The notes under the pieces are model-generated. The model worked only from the letters and a program-made list of their open reading frames with translations. It did not search any database and was not told where the DNA came from. Shown in pieces: positions 19,073-28,841 of a stretch of DNA of 64,000 nt; position 1 is the stretch's first letter, and each line of letters starts with the position of its first letter. The stretch comes from an uncultured Clostridia bacterium. Lineage in GTDB: Bacteria; Bacillota; Clostridia; Oscillospirales; Oscillospiraceae. The translations under genes were made by a program, and so were the position numbers. The stretch spans positions 1 through 64,000 of the forward strand of contig CAMBAJ010000003.1 in NCBI GenBank assembly GCA_945864305.1. Direction: 5' to 3'.

Positions 19073-21139
19073 ATGCCTCATATCCAACAATTAGAGTCCC
19101 ATGTGGCCGACCTAATCGCCGCCGGCGAGGTGGTGGAGCGGCCCGCCAGCGTGGTGAAGGAACTGGTGGAGAACGCCATCGACGCCGGAGCCTCCGCCGT
19201 GGTGGTGGAGATACAGCGGGGCGGCATGGGCGTCATCCGGGTGACGGACAACGGCTGCGGCATCGCCCCCGGAGAGCTGCCCACGGCCTTTCTCCGCCAC
19301 GCCACCAGCAAGCTGCGCACGCCGGAGGACCTGGGCAGGATCGGCACCCTGGGCTTCCGGGGCGAGGCCTTGGCGGCTATCTCCGCCGTCAGCCGGGTGG
19401 ACATCCTGACCCGGCAGACGGGCGCCGCCGGCGGCGCTTCCCTGCACCTGGAGGGGGGCGTCCCCGGCCAGGTGGAGGACGCCGGCGCGCCGGAGGGCAC
19501 CACCATCGTGGTCCGGGACCTGTTCTACAACACCCCGGCCCGGCTGAAATTCATGCGGAAGGACAGCGCCGAGACCGCCTCCGTGGCGGGGCTCATGCAG
19601 CATCTGGCCCTGTCCCATCCCGATATCTCCTTCAAATTCATCAAGGACGGCACAGAGGCCCTCCACACCCCCGGCGACGGCAGACTGGACTCCGCCGTCT
19701 ACGCGGCCCTGGGCCGGGATTTTGCCAAAACTCTGGTACCCGTGGAGGGCAGGGGCGGCGAGGCGGCCGTGACCGGCTTTGTCACCCAGCCTCTCATGGG
19801 CCGGGGCTCCCGGTCCATGCAGGTGTTCTTTGTCAACGGCCGCTTCATCAAGTCCCAGCTGCTGACGGCGGCCCTGGAGGAGGGCTACCGCAACCAGCTC
19901 ATGAAGGGCAAGTTCCCCGGCTGCGTCCTGTCCGTGACGCTGCCGGTGACGGTGGTGGACGTCAACGTCCATCCCGCCAAGACCCAGGTCAAATTCGCCC
20001 GGGAGCAGGAGGTGTTCGATGCGGTGTACCACACCGTGCTGGACTGCCTGGACGCCAGGGGCACCCCGGTGGCCGCGCCGAAACCGGCGGAGCAGGTGGT
20101 GAACCCCCGGCGGGACTTCTTCCAGACCATGGACGCCAGGACCTACCGGGAGCAGGGCGCAAAGCCCGCACCCAAAGCGCCGGAGGCACCGAAGGCCCCT
20201 GCCCGCCCCGCCGGTTGGCAGACGGTCACACCCGCCCGGCCCGCGGCGCCGGTTTCAAAACCGGAAGCCGCCAAACCCGCCTGGAACACAGAGTGGCGCT
20301 CCTCAGCCAAGGTGGCGGACAGCGCCCCGGAAAAAACGGTCTACCAGACGGCGCGGCCCACGCCGAGGCCCATGGGCTCCGCCCTTGGAAAGCCTCCGGC
20401 CTCCGTTGCGGCAAAGCCTGTGGAAAAGCTGCCCCCCGTGAGGGAGCCCGCTCCGGCCCCCATGGAGGAGGTTCCGGTGAGGCCGGAGGCCGCCCGGCGG
20501 CCCTTCGTGCCCGCCATCCCGCCGGAGCAGCAGACCCTGGACCTGCCGGAGCAGACCACCATCGAACCGCAAAAGGAGGCTCCCTGGCGCATCGCCGGGG
20601 AGGTGCTGCACACCTACATCATCTGCGAGAGCGAGGGCGGCTGCGTCTGGCTCATCGACAAGCACGCCGCCCACGAGCGCGTCAACTTCGACCGGCTGAA
20701 GGCCGCCAAAACCCCGCCCATGCGTCAGACCCTGCTCCAGCCCATCGCGGCGGAGCTGACGAAGGAGGACGGCGCGCTGCTGCTGGAAAACCTGCCCCTG
20801 CTGGAGCAGTTCGGCTTCGCCTGCGAGGACTTCGGCGACGGCGCCATTCTGGTGCGAGAGGTCCCGGCGGACATTGACGCGGCGGATACTGTCCCCACGC
20901 TGGAGGAGTTCGCGGAAAATCTGCGCACCGGCCGCTCCCCGGAGGAAAAGCGGGACAATCTGCTCCACACCATGGCCTGCAAAGCCGCCATCAAGGGCGG
21001 CTGGACCAGCGATGTGTCGGAATTGAAGGTACTGGTGGAAAAGGTGCAGAGCGGCGAGGTCCGCTTCTGCCCCCACGGCCGTCCCGTGGCGGTGAAGCTG
21101 ACGAAGTACGAGCTGGAGAAGATGTTCAAGCGGGCGTGA
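19073..21139 (+). CDS. mutL: DNA mismatch repair protein MutL
   Basis: IAAGEVVERPASVVKELVENAIDAGA; TLGFRGEALAAISAV; C-terminal HAAHERVNFDRL, FCPHGRPVAVKL. Confidence 0.97.
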   Translation: MPHIQQLESHVADLIAAGEVVERPASVVKELVENAIDAGASAVVVEIQRGGMGVIRVTDNGCGIAPGELPTAFLRHATSKLRTPEDLGRIGTLGFRGEALAAISAVSRVDILTRQTGAAGGASLHLEGGVPGQVEDAGAPEGTTIVVRDLFYNTPARLKFMRKDSAETASVAGLMQHLALSHPDISFKFIKDGTEALHTPGDGRLDSAVYAALGRDFAKTLVPVEGRGGEAAVTGFVTQPLMGRGSRSMQVFFVNGRFIKSQLLTAALEEGYRNQLMKGKFPGCVLSVTLPVTVVDVNVHPAKTQVKFAREQEVFDAVYHTVLDCLDARGTPVAAPKPAEQVVNPRRDFFQTMDARTYREQGAKPAPKAPEAPKAPARPAGWQTVTPARPAAPVSKPEAAKPAWNTEWRSSAKVADSAPEKTVYQTARPTPRPMGSALGKPPASVAAKPVEKLPPVREPAPAPMEEVPVRPEAARRPFVPAIPPEQQTLDLPEQTTIEPQKEAPWRIAGEVLHTYIICESEGGCVWLIDKHAAHERVNFDRLKAAKTPPMRQTLLQPIAAELTKEDGALLLENLPLLEQFGFACEDFGDGAILVREVPADIDAADTVPTLEEFAENLRTGRSPEEKRDNLLHTMACKAAIKGGWTSDVSELKVLVEKVQSGEVRFCPHGRPVAVKLTKYELEKMFKRA

Positions 21140-21185
21140 GGAGGCCTGACGCCACTGTGTATATAACAAGGAGTAATCAATAAAA

Positions 21186-21776
21186 ATGAAATTACTGTCT
21201 GTAGACTGTTGCATCAGCCAGAGGGGGAAGGACTCCCGGACCCGGGCGCTGGCGGACGCGTTTCTGGAGGCCTTCCGGGCCTCCCATCCCACGGCGGAAG
21301 TCGAGACCGTGGAGCCGGCGGCGCTGGGACTGCGGTCCTTTGACCCGGAGATGCTGAACGACCGGGACGCTCTGGCGGGCATCGGCGCCTGGGACGCGCC
21401 GGTGTTCGAGGAGGCCCGGCGGTTCCGGGCGGCGGACGGCATCGTGGTGGCCGCGCCCTTCTGGGACCTGAGCTTTCCGTCCGTGCTGCGGACCTATATC
21501 GAGTACATCTGCGCCAACGGTCTGACCTATCACTACGAGGCGGACGGCTGCCACGGCGACTGCAAGGCGTCCCGGCTGGTGTACCTGACCTCCGGCGGCG
21601 ACTTCGAGCGGGAGGACAGCCTCGGTGTGCTGTACTGGCGGCAGCTGTGCGCCATGTTCGGCATCGGGAAGTTTGACTACGTGTTCGCCGGCGGTCTGGA
21701 CACGGACCCCGCTCTGGCGCCGGAGCGGCTGGAGGCCGCCTGCGCCCTGGCCCGGCGGTTGGCGGAGAAGTTTTAA
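21186..21776 (+). CDS. Flavodoxin-fold NAD(P)H oxidoreductase / FMN azoreductase-like (copy 1)
   Basis: MKLLSVDCCISQRGKDSRTRALADAFLEAF...ADGIVVAAPFWDLSFPSVLRTYIEYI. Confidence 0.85.
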   Translation: MKLLSVDCCISQRGKDSRTRALADAFLEAFRASHPTAEVETVEPAALGLRSFDPEMLNDRDALAGIGAWDAPVFEEARRFRAADGIVVAAPFWDLSFPSVLRTYIEYICANGLTYHYEADGCHGDCKASRLVYLTSGGDFEREDSLGVLYWRQLCAMFGIGKFDYVFAGGLDTDPALAPERLEAACALARRLAEKF

Positions 21777-21871
21777 AGCACGATTTCACGGTTGCATGCG
21801 GGCCTGGCCCGTTGTAACATAGATGTAACAGGTACGCAAAGACCCGGCGGAATCAAAAGGAGGAGAAAGCG

Positions 21872-22459
21872 ATGTTATTGTTTGTGGATTGCTGCATCAG
21901 CTACCGGGGAGACCGCTCCCGCAGTCATGCGCTGTGTGATGCGTTTCTGACGGAGTATAAAAAGGCGAATCCGGCGGAGGATATCGAGGTGGTGAACCTG
22001 CAGCGCATGGACCTGAAGCCCTTCAACCAGTTCAGCACCGACGACCGGAACGCCCTGCGGAACGTGAAGGCCTTCGATGCGCCCATCTTCAAGCTGGCCC
22101 GTCAGTTCAAGCGGGCGGACCGCATCGTCATCGGCGCTCCTCTCCGGGACCTGACCTTCCCGGCCATGCTGCGCATTTACATTGAGTATGTCTGCGTCCG
22201 CGAGGTGACCTACCACTACGAAAACGGCCGGTGCAAGGGCGACTGCATGGCCCAGAAGCTGGCGTACCTGACCGTCAGCGGCGGCCCGGAGCCGGAGGAG
22301 AATCTGGGCGTGGAGTACTGGCGGCAGCTGTGCGAACGCTTTGGCATCAAGGAGTACCGGCACGTGGAGGCCTATGGCCTGGACATTGAACCGGAAAAGA
22401 GCGGCGAGATCATGAAGGCCGCCTGTGACAAGGCCCGAGAACTGGCAAAGGTGTTCTGA
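21872..22459 (+). CDS. Flavodoxin-fold NAD(P)H oxidoreductase / FMN azoreductase-like (copy 2)
   Basis: MLLFVDCCISYRGDRSRSHALCDAFLTEY...; paralogous to upstream gene. Confidence 0.85.
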   Translation: MLLFVDCCISYRGDRSRSHALCDAFLTEYKKANPAEDIEVVNLQRMDLKPFNQFSTDDRNALRNVKAFDAPIFKLARQFKRADRIVIGAPLRDLTFPAMLRIYIEYVCVREVTYHYENGRCKGDCMAQKLAYLTVSGGPEPEENLGVEYWRQLCERFGIKEYRHVEAYGLDIEPEKSGEIMKAACDKARELAKVF

Positions 22460-22537
22460 GCTGAGAAAAGGAGACCGGGTCCTGGTTTGTCTGAGCCGGA
22501 TACCGGAATTTGCACGAACACGGAGGAGGTGGAGACC

Positions 22538-23482
22538 ATGGCACCGAAGATCGTCTGCGTCGTAGGCCCCACGGCCTGCGGCAAGACCACGCTGGGCGTG
22601 TTGCTAGCAAAAAAATTTAACGGCGAAGTGGTCTCCGCCGATTCCATGCAAATCTACAGGGGCATGACCGTGGGCACCGCCGCCCCCACGCCGGAGGAGA
22701 TGGACGGCGTGCCCCACCACATGGTGGCCGTGGCGGACCCGGCGGAGCAGTGGTCCGCCGCCCGCTACGCCCAGGCCGCCACGCCTATCATCGACGACAT
22801 TCTGGCTCGTGGAAAGCTGCCCATCCTGGTGGGCGGCACGGGGCTGTGGCTGGACGCGGTGGTGAGGGGCCACGGCTTCGCCGGAGGCCACGCCGGCGGC
22901 GAGGTCCGGCGTCAGCTCCAGCAGCGGCTGGAGCGGGAGGGCATCGAACCCCTGCTGGCGGAGCTGCGCCAGGTGGACCCGGCGTCGGCGGAGCGGCTGC
23001 ATCCGGCGGATGAAAAGCGTATCCTCCGGGCGCTGGAGGTCTATCTGGAAACCGGCAAGACCATCACCGCCCACAACGAGGAGACCAAGAAGCTGCCGCC
23101 CCGGTACGACGCCGTCTGGATCGGATTGCAGTTCGAGGACCGGGCGGACATGAAGGCCCTCATCGACCGCCGGGTGGACAAAATGGTGGAGGAGGGCCTT
23201 CTGGAGGAGGTTCGGGGGCTGCTGGAGAGCGGCCTGCCCCGGGAGTCCACGGCCCTCCAGGCCATCGGCTACAAGGAGTTCCTGGGGGTGGCCGACGGCA
23301 CCGCCACAGAGGCGGAGGCCATCGAGGAGGTCAAGCTCCGCTCCCGGCAGTACGCCAAGCGCCAGCTGACCTGGCTGCGGAAGAGTTCCGACATCCACTG
23401 GATTTTTTGGAAAAAAGAGCGGGATTTTGAAAGGGCCTTACAGGTTTCGACGGAAATCCTGACCGCCGAGGGCTTATCCTAG
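22538..23482 (+). CDS. miaA: tRNA dimethylallyltransferase
   Basis: VVGPTACGKTTLGVLLAKKFNGEVVSADSMQIYRGMTVGTAAPT. Confidence 0.96.
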   Translation: MAPKIVCVVGPTACGKTTLGVLLAKKFNGEVVSADSMQIYRGMTVGTAAPTPEEMDGVPHHMVAVADPAEQWSAARYAQAATPIIDDILARGKLPILVGGTGLWLDAVVRGHGFAGGHAGGEVRRQLQQRLEREGIEPLLAELRQVDPASAERLHPADEKRILRALEVYLETGKTITAHNEETKKLPPRYDAVWIGLQFEDRADMKALIDRRVDKMVEEGLLEEVRGLLESGLPRESTALQAIGYKEFLGVADGTATEAEAIEEVKLRSRQYAKRQLTWLRKSSDIHWIFWKKERDFERALQVSTEILTAEGLS

Positions 23483-23541
23483 TCCAAGGCGGACGTACAT
23501 AAAAGCATCGTCCGACCGACAAAGAAAAAGGAGCGGACGAT

Positions 23542-23778
23542 ATGCAGACAAAAGCGAATTTGCAGGACTTATTTCTCCTTCAGGCCAGACGGGACAGGCT
23601 GCCGGTGACCATGTTTCTGATGAACGGCTTCCAGATGCGGGGCGTCATCACCGGGTTTGACGCCTTCGTGGTCATTCTGGACAGCGAGGGACGGCAGCAG
23701 GTGATCTACAAGCACGCGATCTCCACCATCGCCCCCATCCGCCCGGTGGACCTGACGGGAGAGCCTGCACAGCAGTGA
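23542..23778 (+). CDS. hfq: RNA chaperone Hfq
   Basis: LQDLFLLQARRDRLPVTMFLMNGFQMRGVITGFDAFVVILDSEGRQQVIYKHAISTIAP. Confidence 0.96.
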   Translation: MQTKANLQDLFLLQARRDRLPVTMFLMNGFQMRGVITGFDAFVVILDSEGRQQVIYKHAISTIAPIRPVDLTGEPAQQ

Positions 23779-23860
23779 AAGGGCCGCCGGGGCGGTCCTC
23801 CAGAGGAAAGAAGCGCCCTGCCGGTCAAGCGCCGGCGGGGCGCCAAGAGGCTGTCTCAAT

Positions 23861-25129
23861 ATGAAAAACAACTCCATTGGCATGAAACTTCTGATGGCTG
23901 TGGTGACACTGGCCGTCCTTACATATTTCGGCATCCAGGCGTATCTGTACTTCGACGATCCCCTGACCACCACGGTAGCCTATACCTATCAGGTGGAGGA
24001 GGGCGTGGAGCTCACCGGCTACGTGGTGCGGGACGAGCAGGTGCTGGAGGAGGAGCCCTCCGGCCTGGTCCGCATCCAGCGGGACGAGGGAGAGCGGGTC
24101 AGCACCGGCGGCGTCATTGCCAGGGTGTATGCGAACCAGGAGGCCATGGACCAGCAGGCCCAGATCGAGTCCCTGGTCACCCAGATCGAGCAGTTCCAGT
24201 ACGCTCAGGAGGCGGCGCTGGGAGCGGAGGCGTCATTGAAGCTGGACGCCCAGATTCTCAGCAATCTGCTGGCCTACCGGGGCTATGTGGCGGAGGACCG
24301 TCTGGACATGGCGGAGAAAAAGGGCAGCGAGCTACGGGGCCTGGTTTTGAAGCGGGACTATACGTATTCCGATGCCACGGACCTCTCCGGAGAGATCGCC
24401 GAGCTGGAGGCCCAGCTGAAGGACCTGCGGTCCAAGGCGGCTGGCTCGGTCCGGACTATCACCGCATCCAGAACGGGGTTGTATTCCGCCGTGGTGGACG
24501 GATATGAGTCTGTGCTGACGCCAGAGAGCCTGGCGGAGCTGACGCCCTCCAAGCTGTCCGCCGTCCGGGCGGATTCCTCCGTGCAGTCCGACATGGGGAA
24601 ACTGATCCTGGGCGACACTTGGTACTACGCTGCCACGATGTCCAAATCGGACGCGGAGACGCTGCAAAAAAAGCAGGCGCAGGGTATCGGCCTGACCCTC
24701 CAGTTCTCCAAGAGCATCGAGCGGAGCCTGTCGGTGAGGCTGGAGAGCGTCAGCGAGGAGGAGAACGGCCGGGTGGTGGCGGTGTTCAAGGGCCGGACCT
24801 ATCTGGCGGAGCTGACGCTGCTGCGTCAGCAGGGCGCCAAAATCATTTATAAATCGGAGAGCGGCATCCGCATTCCCAAGGAGGCCCTGCGGGCGGAGAA
24901 GGTTACGGTGAACGCGGAGGGAGAGCGGACCACGGAGCAGACCATGGGCGCCTACTGTGTGGTGGGCATGGAGGCCCGCTTCAAGCCGGTGGAGGTGCTC
25001 TATAACGGAGAGAACTTCGTCCTGGTGCGCTCCACTGCGGGCGAGGACCAGGAAAAGCTCCGCCTCCGCCACGGCGACGAAGTCATTGTCACGGCCAATG
25101 ATCTGTACGACGGAAAGGTCCTCGGCTGA
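23861..25129 (+). CDS. HlyD-family efflux periplasmic adaptor-like protein
   Basis: N-terminal TM; VEEGVELTGYVVRDEQVLEEEPSGLVRIQRDEGERVSTGGVIARVYANQEA; coiled-coil. Confidence 0.75.
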   Translation: MKNNSIGMKLLMAVVTLAVLTYFGIQAYLYFDDPLTTTVAYTYQVEEGVELTGYVVRDEQVLEEEPSGLVRIQRDEGERVSTGGVIARVYANQEAMDQQAQIESLVTQIEQFQYAQEAALGAEASLKLDAQILSNLLAYRGYVAEDRLDMAEKKGSELRGLVLKRDYTYSDATDLSGEIAELEAQLKDLRSKAAGSVRTITASRTGLYSAVVDGYESVLTPESLAELTPSKLSAVRADSSVQSDMGKLILGDTWYYAATMSKSDAETLQKKQAQGIGLTLQFSKSIERSLSVRLESVSEEENGRVVAVFKGRTYLAELTLLRQQGAKIIYKSESGIRIPKEALRAEKVTVNAEGERTTEQTMGAYCVVGMEARFKPVEVLYNGENFVLVRSTAGEDQEKLRLRHGDEVIVTANDLYDGKVLG

Positions 25130-25193
25130 TCGGCCCGATTTCAAAGTATAAAAATCAGGAAACTATCAAATACGAAGGGAAGTTGGAACGCGT

Positions 25194-25889
25194 ATGTCCA
25201 TTGCAGAAAACATTGCCCAGGTCCGGGCAAATATTGAGGCCGCTGCGCAGGAGGCCGGCCGGGACCCCAAAGAGATCACCCTGGTGGGCGCCAGCAAGAT
25301 GAACGACGCCGCTGCCTGCCGGGAGGCCATCGCCGCCGGCATCGACGTGCTGGGGGAGAACCGGGTCCAGGAGATGATCCAGAAGCTCAGCGAGCACGCC
25401 TATGACGGCGCGCCGCTGCACTTCATCGGCCATTTGCAGCGCAACAAGGTCAAGCAGGTGGTGGGCCATGTGGACCTTATTCAGTCCGTGGGCTCCATCG
25501 AGCTGCTGGATGAGATCGAGAAGGTGGCCGCCGCCCGGGACCTGGTCCAGGATATCCTGCTGGAGGTCAACATCGGCAGGGAAGAGGCCAAGAGCGGCTT
25601 TGCCCCTGACGCGGTGTTCCAGGCGGCGGAGGCCGCCATGTCCCGCCCCCATGTCCGGGTGCGGGGATTGATGACCATTCCGCCGGCGGATGCGGATCGG
25701 GATGCGAATATGCGGTATTTTGATAAAGTCCGGGCACTTTATGTTGACATCAATACAAATTTGTTCCATAATGAATTGAAGTACCTGTCCATGGGCATGA
25801 GCGGTGACTATGAAGACGCCATCCGCACCGGCGCCACCATGGTCCGGGTGGGCACTGCCATCTTCGGCGCCCGCCACTATAATACCTGA
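25194..25889 (+). CDS. YggS-family pyridoxal phosphate homeostasis protein
   Basis: EITLVGASKMNDAA; VLGENRVQEM; HFIGHLQRNKVK; LSMGMSGDYEDAIRTGATMVRVGTAIFGAR. Confidence 0.95.
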   Translation: MSIAENIAQVRANIEAAAQEAGRDPKEITLVGASKMNDAAACREAIAAGIDVLGENRVQEMIQKLSEHAYDGAPLHFIGHLQRNKVKQVVGHVDLIQSVGSIELLDEIEKVAAARDLVQDILLEVNIGREEAKSGFAPDAVFQAAEAAMSRPHVRVRGLMTIPPADADRDANMRYFDKVRALYVDINTNLFHNELKYLSMGMSGDYEDAIRTGATMVRVGTAIFGARHYNT

Positions 25890-25961
25890 TACCGCGTTCT
25901 CTGACACGCGCCGCGCTTTTGCCGGAGGATTCTATAAGAACTCCAACAAGGAGGATATGCC

Positions 25962-26399
25962 ATGAGCTTTATTGATGAGCTGAAAAAGCTGACCCATCCC
26001 TATGAGGATGAAGATGAGGAAGAGTTTGACGACTTCGAGGAGGTGCCCCGGAAGGACACCTTTGAAGACCGCCGGAACAAGACCGAGGACCGTCGCAACA
26101 AGGTGGTGAACATCCACGCCACCACGCAGCTGAAGGTGGTGCTGGTGAAGCCGGAGCGGTTTGAGAACGCCTCCGAGATCGCGGACCACCTGAAGGATAA
26201 GCGGACCGTGGTGCTGAACCTGGAGTCCACCAACAAAGACGTCGCCCGCCGTCTGGTGGACTTCTTGTCCGGCGTGGCCTATGCCGGTGAGGGTAAGATC
26301 AAAAAGGTGGCCGCCAATACATACCTCATCACGCCCTACCACGTGGACATCGAGGGCGATTTGATCGACGAACTGGAAAACAACGGCCTTTATTTCTGA
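25962..26399 (+). CDS. sepF: Cell division protein SepF
   Basis: KVVLVKPERFENASEIADHLKDKRTVVLNLESTNKDVARRLVDFLSGVAYAGEGKIKKVAANTYLITP. Confidence 0.95.
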   Translation: MSFIDELKKLTHPYEDEDEEEFDDFEEVPRKDTFEDRRNKTEDRRNKVVNIHATTQLKVVLVKPERFENASEIADHLKDKRTVVLNLESTNKDVARRLVDFLSGVAYAGEGKIKKVAANTYLITPYHVDIEGDLIDELENNGLYF

Positions 26400-26419
26400 C
26401 AGAGGGGTAGGGACACACA

Positions 26420-27109
26420 ATGCTGACACCACAGGAAGTTTCCTCCCACGCCTTTACCAAGGCGGTCATGGGCGGATATAACATGGCCATGGTCGACGAG
26501 TTCCTGGACGAGCTCACCGATGACTATACGGCACTTTATAAAGAGAACGCGACGCTGAAGGCCAAGATGAAGGTCCTGGTGGAAAAGGTGGAGGACTACC
26601 GCGCCACTGAGGATTCCATGCGGGCCACGCTGCTGACTGCCCAGAAGATGGCAGACTCCATCGTCCGGGAGGCAGAGGCCAAGCGGGACCAGATTCTGGC
26701 CCAGGCTGAGAGCGACGCCAAGGACCGCGTCGCCCAGATGCAGCAGGAACTGACAGCGGCGGAGGAGCGTTTGCGCCAGGGCCAGCAGGAGCTGGCGAAG
26801 TTCATCGCCGCCAGCCGCAGCATCTGCGAAAAGGAGCTGGCGTTCCTGGAGCAGCTGCCCGAGCTGCCGGTGGACGTGGCGGAACCGGCTCCGGCGGAGG
26901 AGAATCCTGTCGCTGAGATCGAAGAGAATGTCCTGGCGGCGTTTTCCGCCCAGAGCACGGAAGAGCAGGCTTCCACGGAGGAGACTCCGGCGGAGGACGA
27001 TTATCCGGAGGGGGACCCCTTTGCCGAGGAAGAGCCTCTGGAAGCCACCCGCCGCATCAATCTGGATGACTTGAAGTTCGGCCGCAATTACAGCGGCGGA
27101 AAAGACTGA
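26420..27109 (+). CDS. divIVA: DivIVA-domain protein
   Basis: MLTPQEVSSHAFTKAVMGGYNMAMVDEFLDELTDDYTALYKENATLKAKMKVLVEKVEDYR. Confidence 0.94.
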   Translation: MLTPQEVSSHAFTKAVMGGYNMAMVDEFLDELTDDYTALYKENATLKAKMKVLVEKVEDYRATEDSMRATLLTAQKMADSIVREAEAKRDQILAQAESDAKDRVAQMQQELTAAEERLRQGQQELAKFIAASRSICEKELAFLEQLPELPVDVAEPAPAEENPVAEIEENVLAAFSAQSTEEQASTEETPAEDDYPEGDPFAEEEPLEATRRINLDDLKFGRNYSGGKD

Positions 27110-27110
27110 A

Positions 27111-27142
27111 CGAAAAGGCGGCTCTCGTGAGCCGCTTTTTTG
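27111..27142 (+). terminator. Rho-independent terminator after divIVA
   Basis: AAAAGGCGGCTC-tcgt-GAGCCGCTTTTTT. Confidence 0.88.
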
Positions 27143-27165
27143 CTAGGAGGAAAAAGGAGGCGGCC

Positions 27166-28047
27166 ATGGAGACACAGCGGCCCATCGTGGCATTTCTCTA
27201 CGACTTTGACAAGACGCTCTGCACCACTGACATGCAGGACTATGCCTTCATCCCCAGCCTGGGCATGACGCCGAAGGAGTTCTGGGCGGAGGCCAACGGC
27301 TTTGGCCGTGGCAACCGCATTGACGGCATTCTGGCCTATATGTACACCATGATCCGGGAGGCGGAGAAGAGGAACCGGCCCTTCACCCGGGAGGACCTGG
27401 TAGAAAAAGGCCGTAGCATTGTGCTGTTCCCCGGCGTGGAGGACTGGTTCCGGCGCATCAACGCATTCGGAGAGGCCCAGGGCGTCCAGGTGGAGCACTA
27501 CATTATCTCCTCCGGCCTGCGGGAGATCATCGAGGGTTCCTCCATCAGCGGCGAATTCAAGGAGATCTACGCCAGCGAGTTCTACTACGACGAGACGGGC
27601 CGGCCTGTCTGGCCCAAGCTGGCGGTCAACTTCACCGCCAAGACCCAGTTCGTCTACCGCATCAACAAGGGCGTGCTGGACGTGTCCGACGACAAGACCC
27701 TCAACGATTCCATGCCTGACGACAGCAAGCGGGTACCGTTTACCAACATGGTCTACATGGGGGACGGCCTCTCCGATGTGCCCTGCATGAAGATGATGCG
27801 GGCCTACGGCGGCCAGGCCATCGCCGTGTATCAGGAGAGCAACCGCATGGGCGTGGAGGACCTGCTGGCCAAGGGTCGGGTGGACTTCATCTTCCCGGCG
27901 GATTACAGCGAGGACACGGCTCTGGACCTGACGGTGAAGAACATCATCCGGAAGATGTCCATTGTGGACCGGCTGTGGGAGGAGAACGTCCAGCAGCTGC
28001 GCTCCATCGGCGGCGATGTCCTGCCGGACCAGGTGGGGCTGTTCTGA
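27166..28047 (+). CDS. HAD-family hydrolase
   Basis: VAFLYDFDKTLCTTDMQDYAF; VYMGDGLSDVPCMKMMRAYGGQAIAVY. Confidence 0.9.
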   Translation: METQRPIVAFLYDFDKTLCTTDMQDYAFIPSLGMTPKEFWAEANGFGRGNRIDGILAYMYTMIREAEKRNRPFTREDLVEKGRSIVLFPGVEDWFRRINAFGEAQGVQVEHYIISSGLREIIEGSSISGEFKEIYASEFYYDETGRPVWPKLAVNFTAKTQFVYRINKGVLDVSDDKTLNDSMPDDSKRVPFTNMVYMGDGLSDVPCMKMMRAYGGQAIAVYQESNRMGVEDLLAKGRVDFIFPADYSEDTALDLTVKNIIRKMSIVDRLWEENVQQLRSIGGDVLPDQVGLF

Positions 28048-28088
28048 GAGACGTTAACAGCCGGACCCATAAAAAAGTTGAAAAAATC

Positions 28089-28129
28089 TTTACACGCCGT
28101 ATAGTTTCTGGTAAACTATACGGCGTGTA
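28089..28129 (+). promoter_or_regulatory. 17-bp-arm perfect palindrome containing promoter of XRE gene
   Basis: TACACGCCGTATAGTTT-ctggt-AAACTATACGGCGTGTA (28091-28129); TTTACA (28089-28094)-17-TAAACT (28112-28117) embedded. Confidence 0.65.
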
Positions 28130-28156
28130 TTTATATAGACAAGGAGAGGACATACC

Positions 28157-28840
28157 ATGGCTTCCACCACTGAATTTTCCCGCACCCTGTCCCTGCTGCG
28201 GCAGGAGCGGGGCGTCTCCCAGCGGACCGCCGCCGCGGACCTGGGCATCTCCCAGGCGCTGCTGAGCCACTACGAAAACGGCATCCGCGAGCCGGGCCTG
28301 GCCTTCGTAGTCAGGGCCTGCGATTACTACCATGTCTCCGCCGACTTCATCCTGGGCCGCACCCTGTCCCGGGAGGGCAGCATGCTGACCAGCGAGGAGG
28401 TGCTGAACGCCGCCGAGCCGGGCAACGTCCTCCAGGGCAGCGTCCTGGCGACCCTGCAGAGCAAACTGCTCTCCGGAGCCATTGGCGTGCTGTTCGGGCT
28501 GCTGGGCAAGCTGGGGGACAAAGCCGCCATCAACGCGGCGGCGTCCTACCTCTCCAGCGCGATCTACCAGCTCTACCGCCACCTGTACCGCACCGCCGGG
28601 GCCAACGAGGCCTACTTCGCCCTGGACCCCGCCGCCTGCACCCTTGGCGTGGCCGACGCGGACATGAAGCTGTCCGAGACCCGGTACACCCGGGCCCTGC
28701 GGAGCCAGGCGGCCCAGAAGAAGGAGTTTCCGGACCTGTCGCCAGAGGCGCTGACCAACAATTATCCCGGCCGCTGCCAGAGTCTGACCCAGGTCCTGAG
28801 CACCACCGACATCCGGCTGAACAAGCTGTCGGAGCAGTGA
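28157..28840 (+). CDS. XRE-family HTH regulator with C-terminal extension
   Basis: LSLLRQERGVSQRTAAADLGISQALLSHYENGIREPGLAFVVRACDYYHVSADFILGRT. Confidence 0.93.
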   Translation: MASTTEFSRTLSLLRQERGVSQRTAAADLGISQALLSHYENGIREPGLAFVVRACDYYHVSADFILGRTLSREGSMLTSEEVLNAAEPGNVLQGSVLATLQSKLLSGAIGVLFGLLGKLGDKAAINAAASYLSSAIYQLYRHLYRTAGANEAYFALDPAACTLGVADADMKLSETRYTRALRSQAAQKKEFPDLSPEALTNNYPGRCQSLTQVLSTTDIRLNKLSEQ

Positions 28841-28841
28841 G

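Noticed and set aside
19073-21139. mutS-mutL separation by CPBP and AEC genes as novel operon
   Set aside because: Insertion of unrelated housekeeping/transport genes between mutS and mutL is unremarkable without comparative evidence.
26878-27060. Glu/Pro-rich DivIVA tail and MutL linker (20150-20560) as unusual repeats
   Set aside because: Low-complexity linkers are normal in both families.
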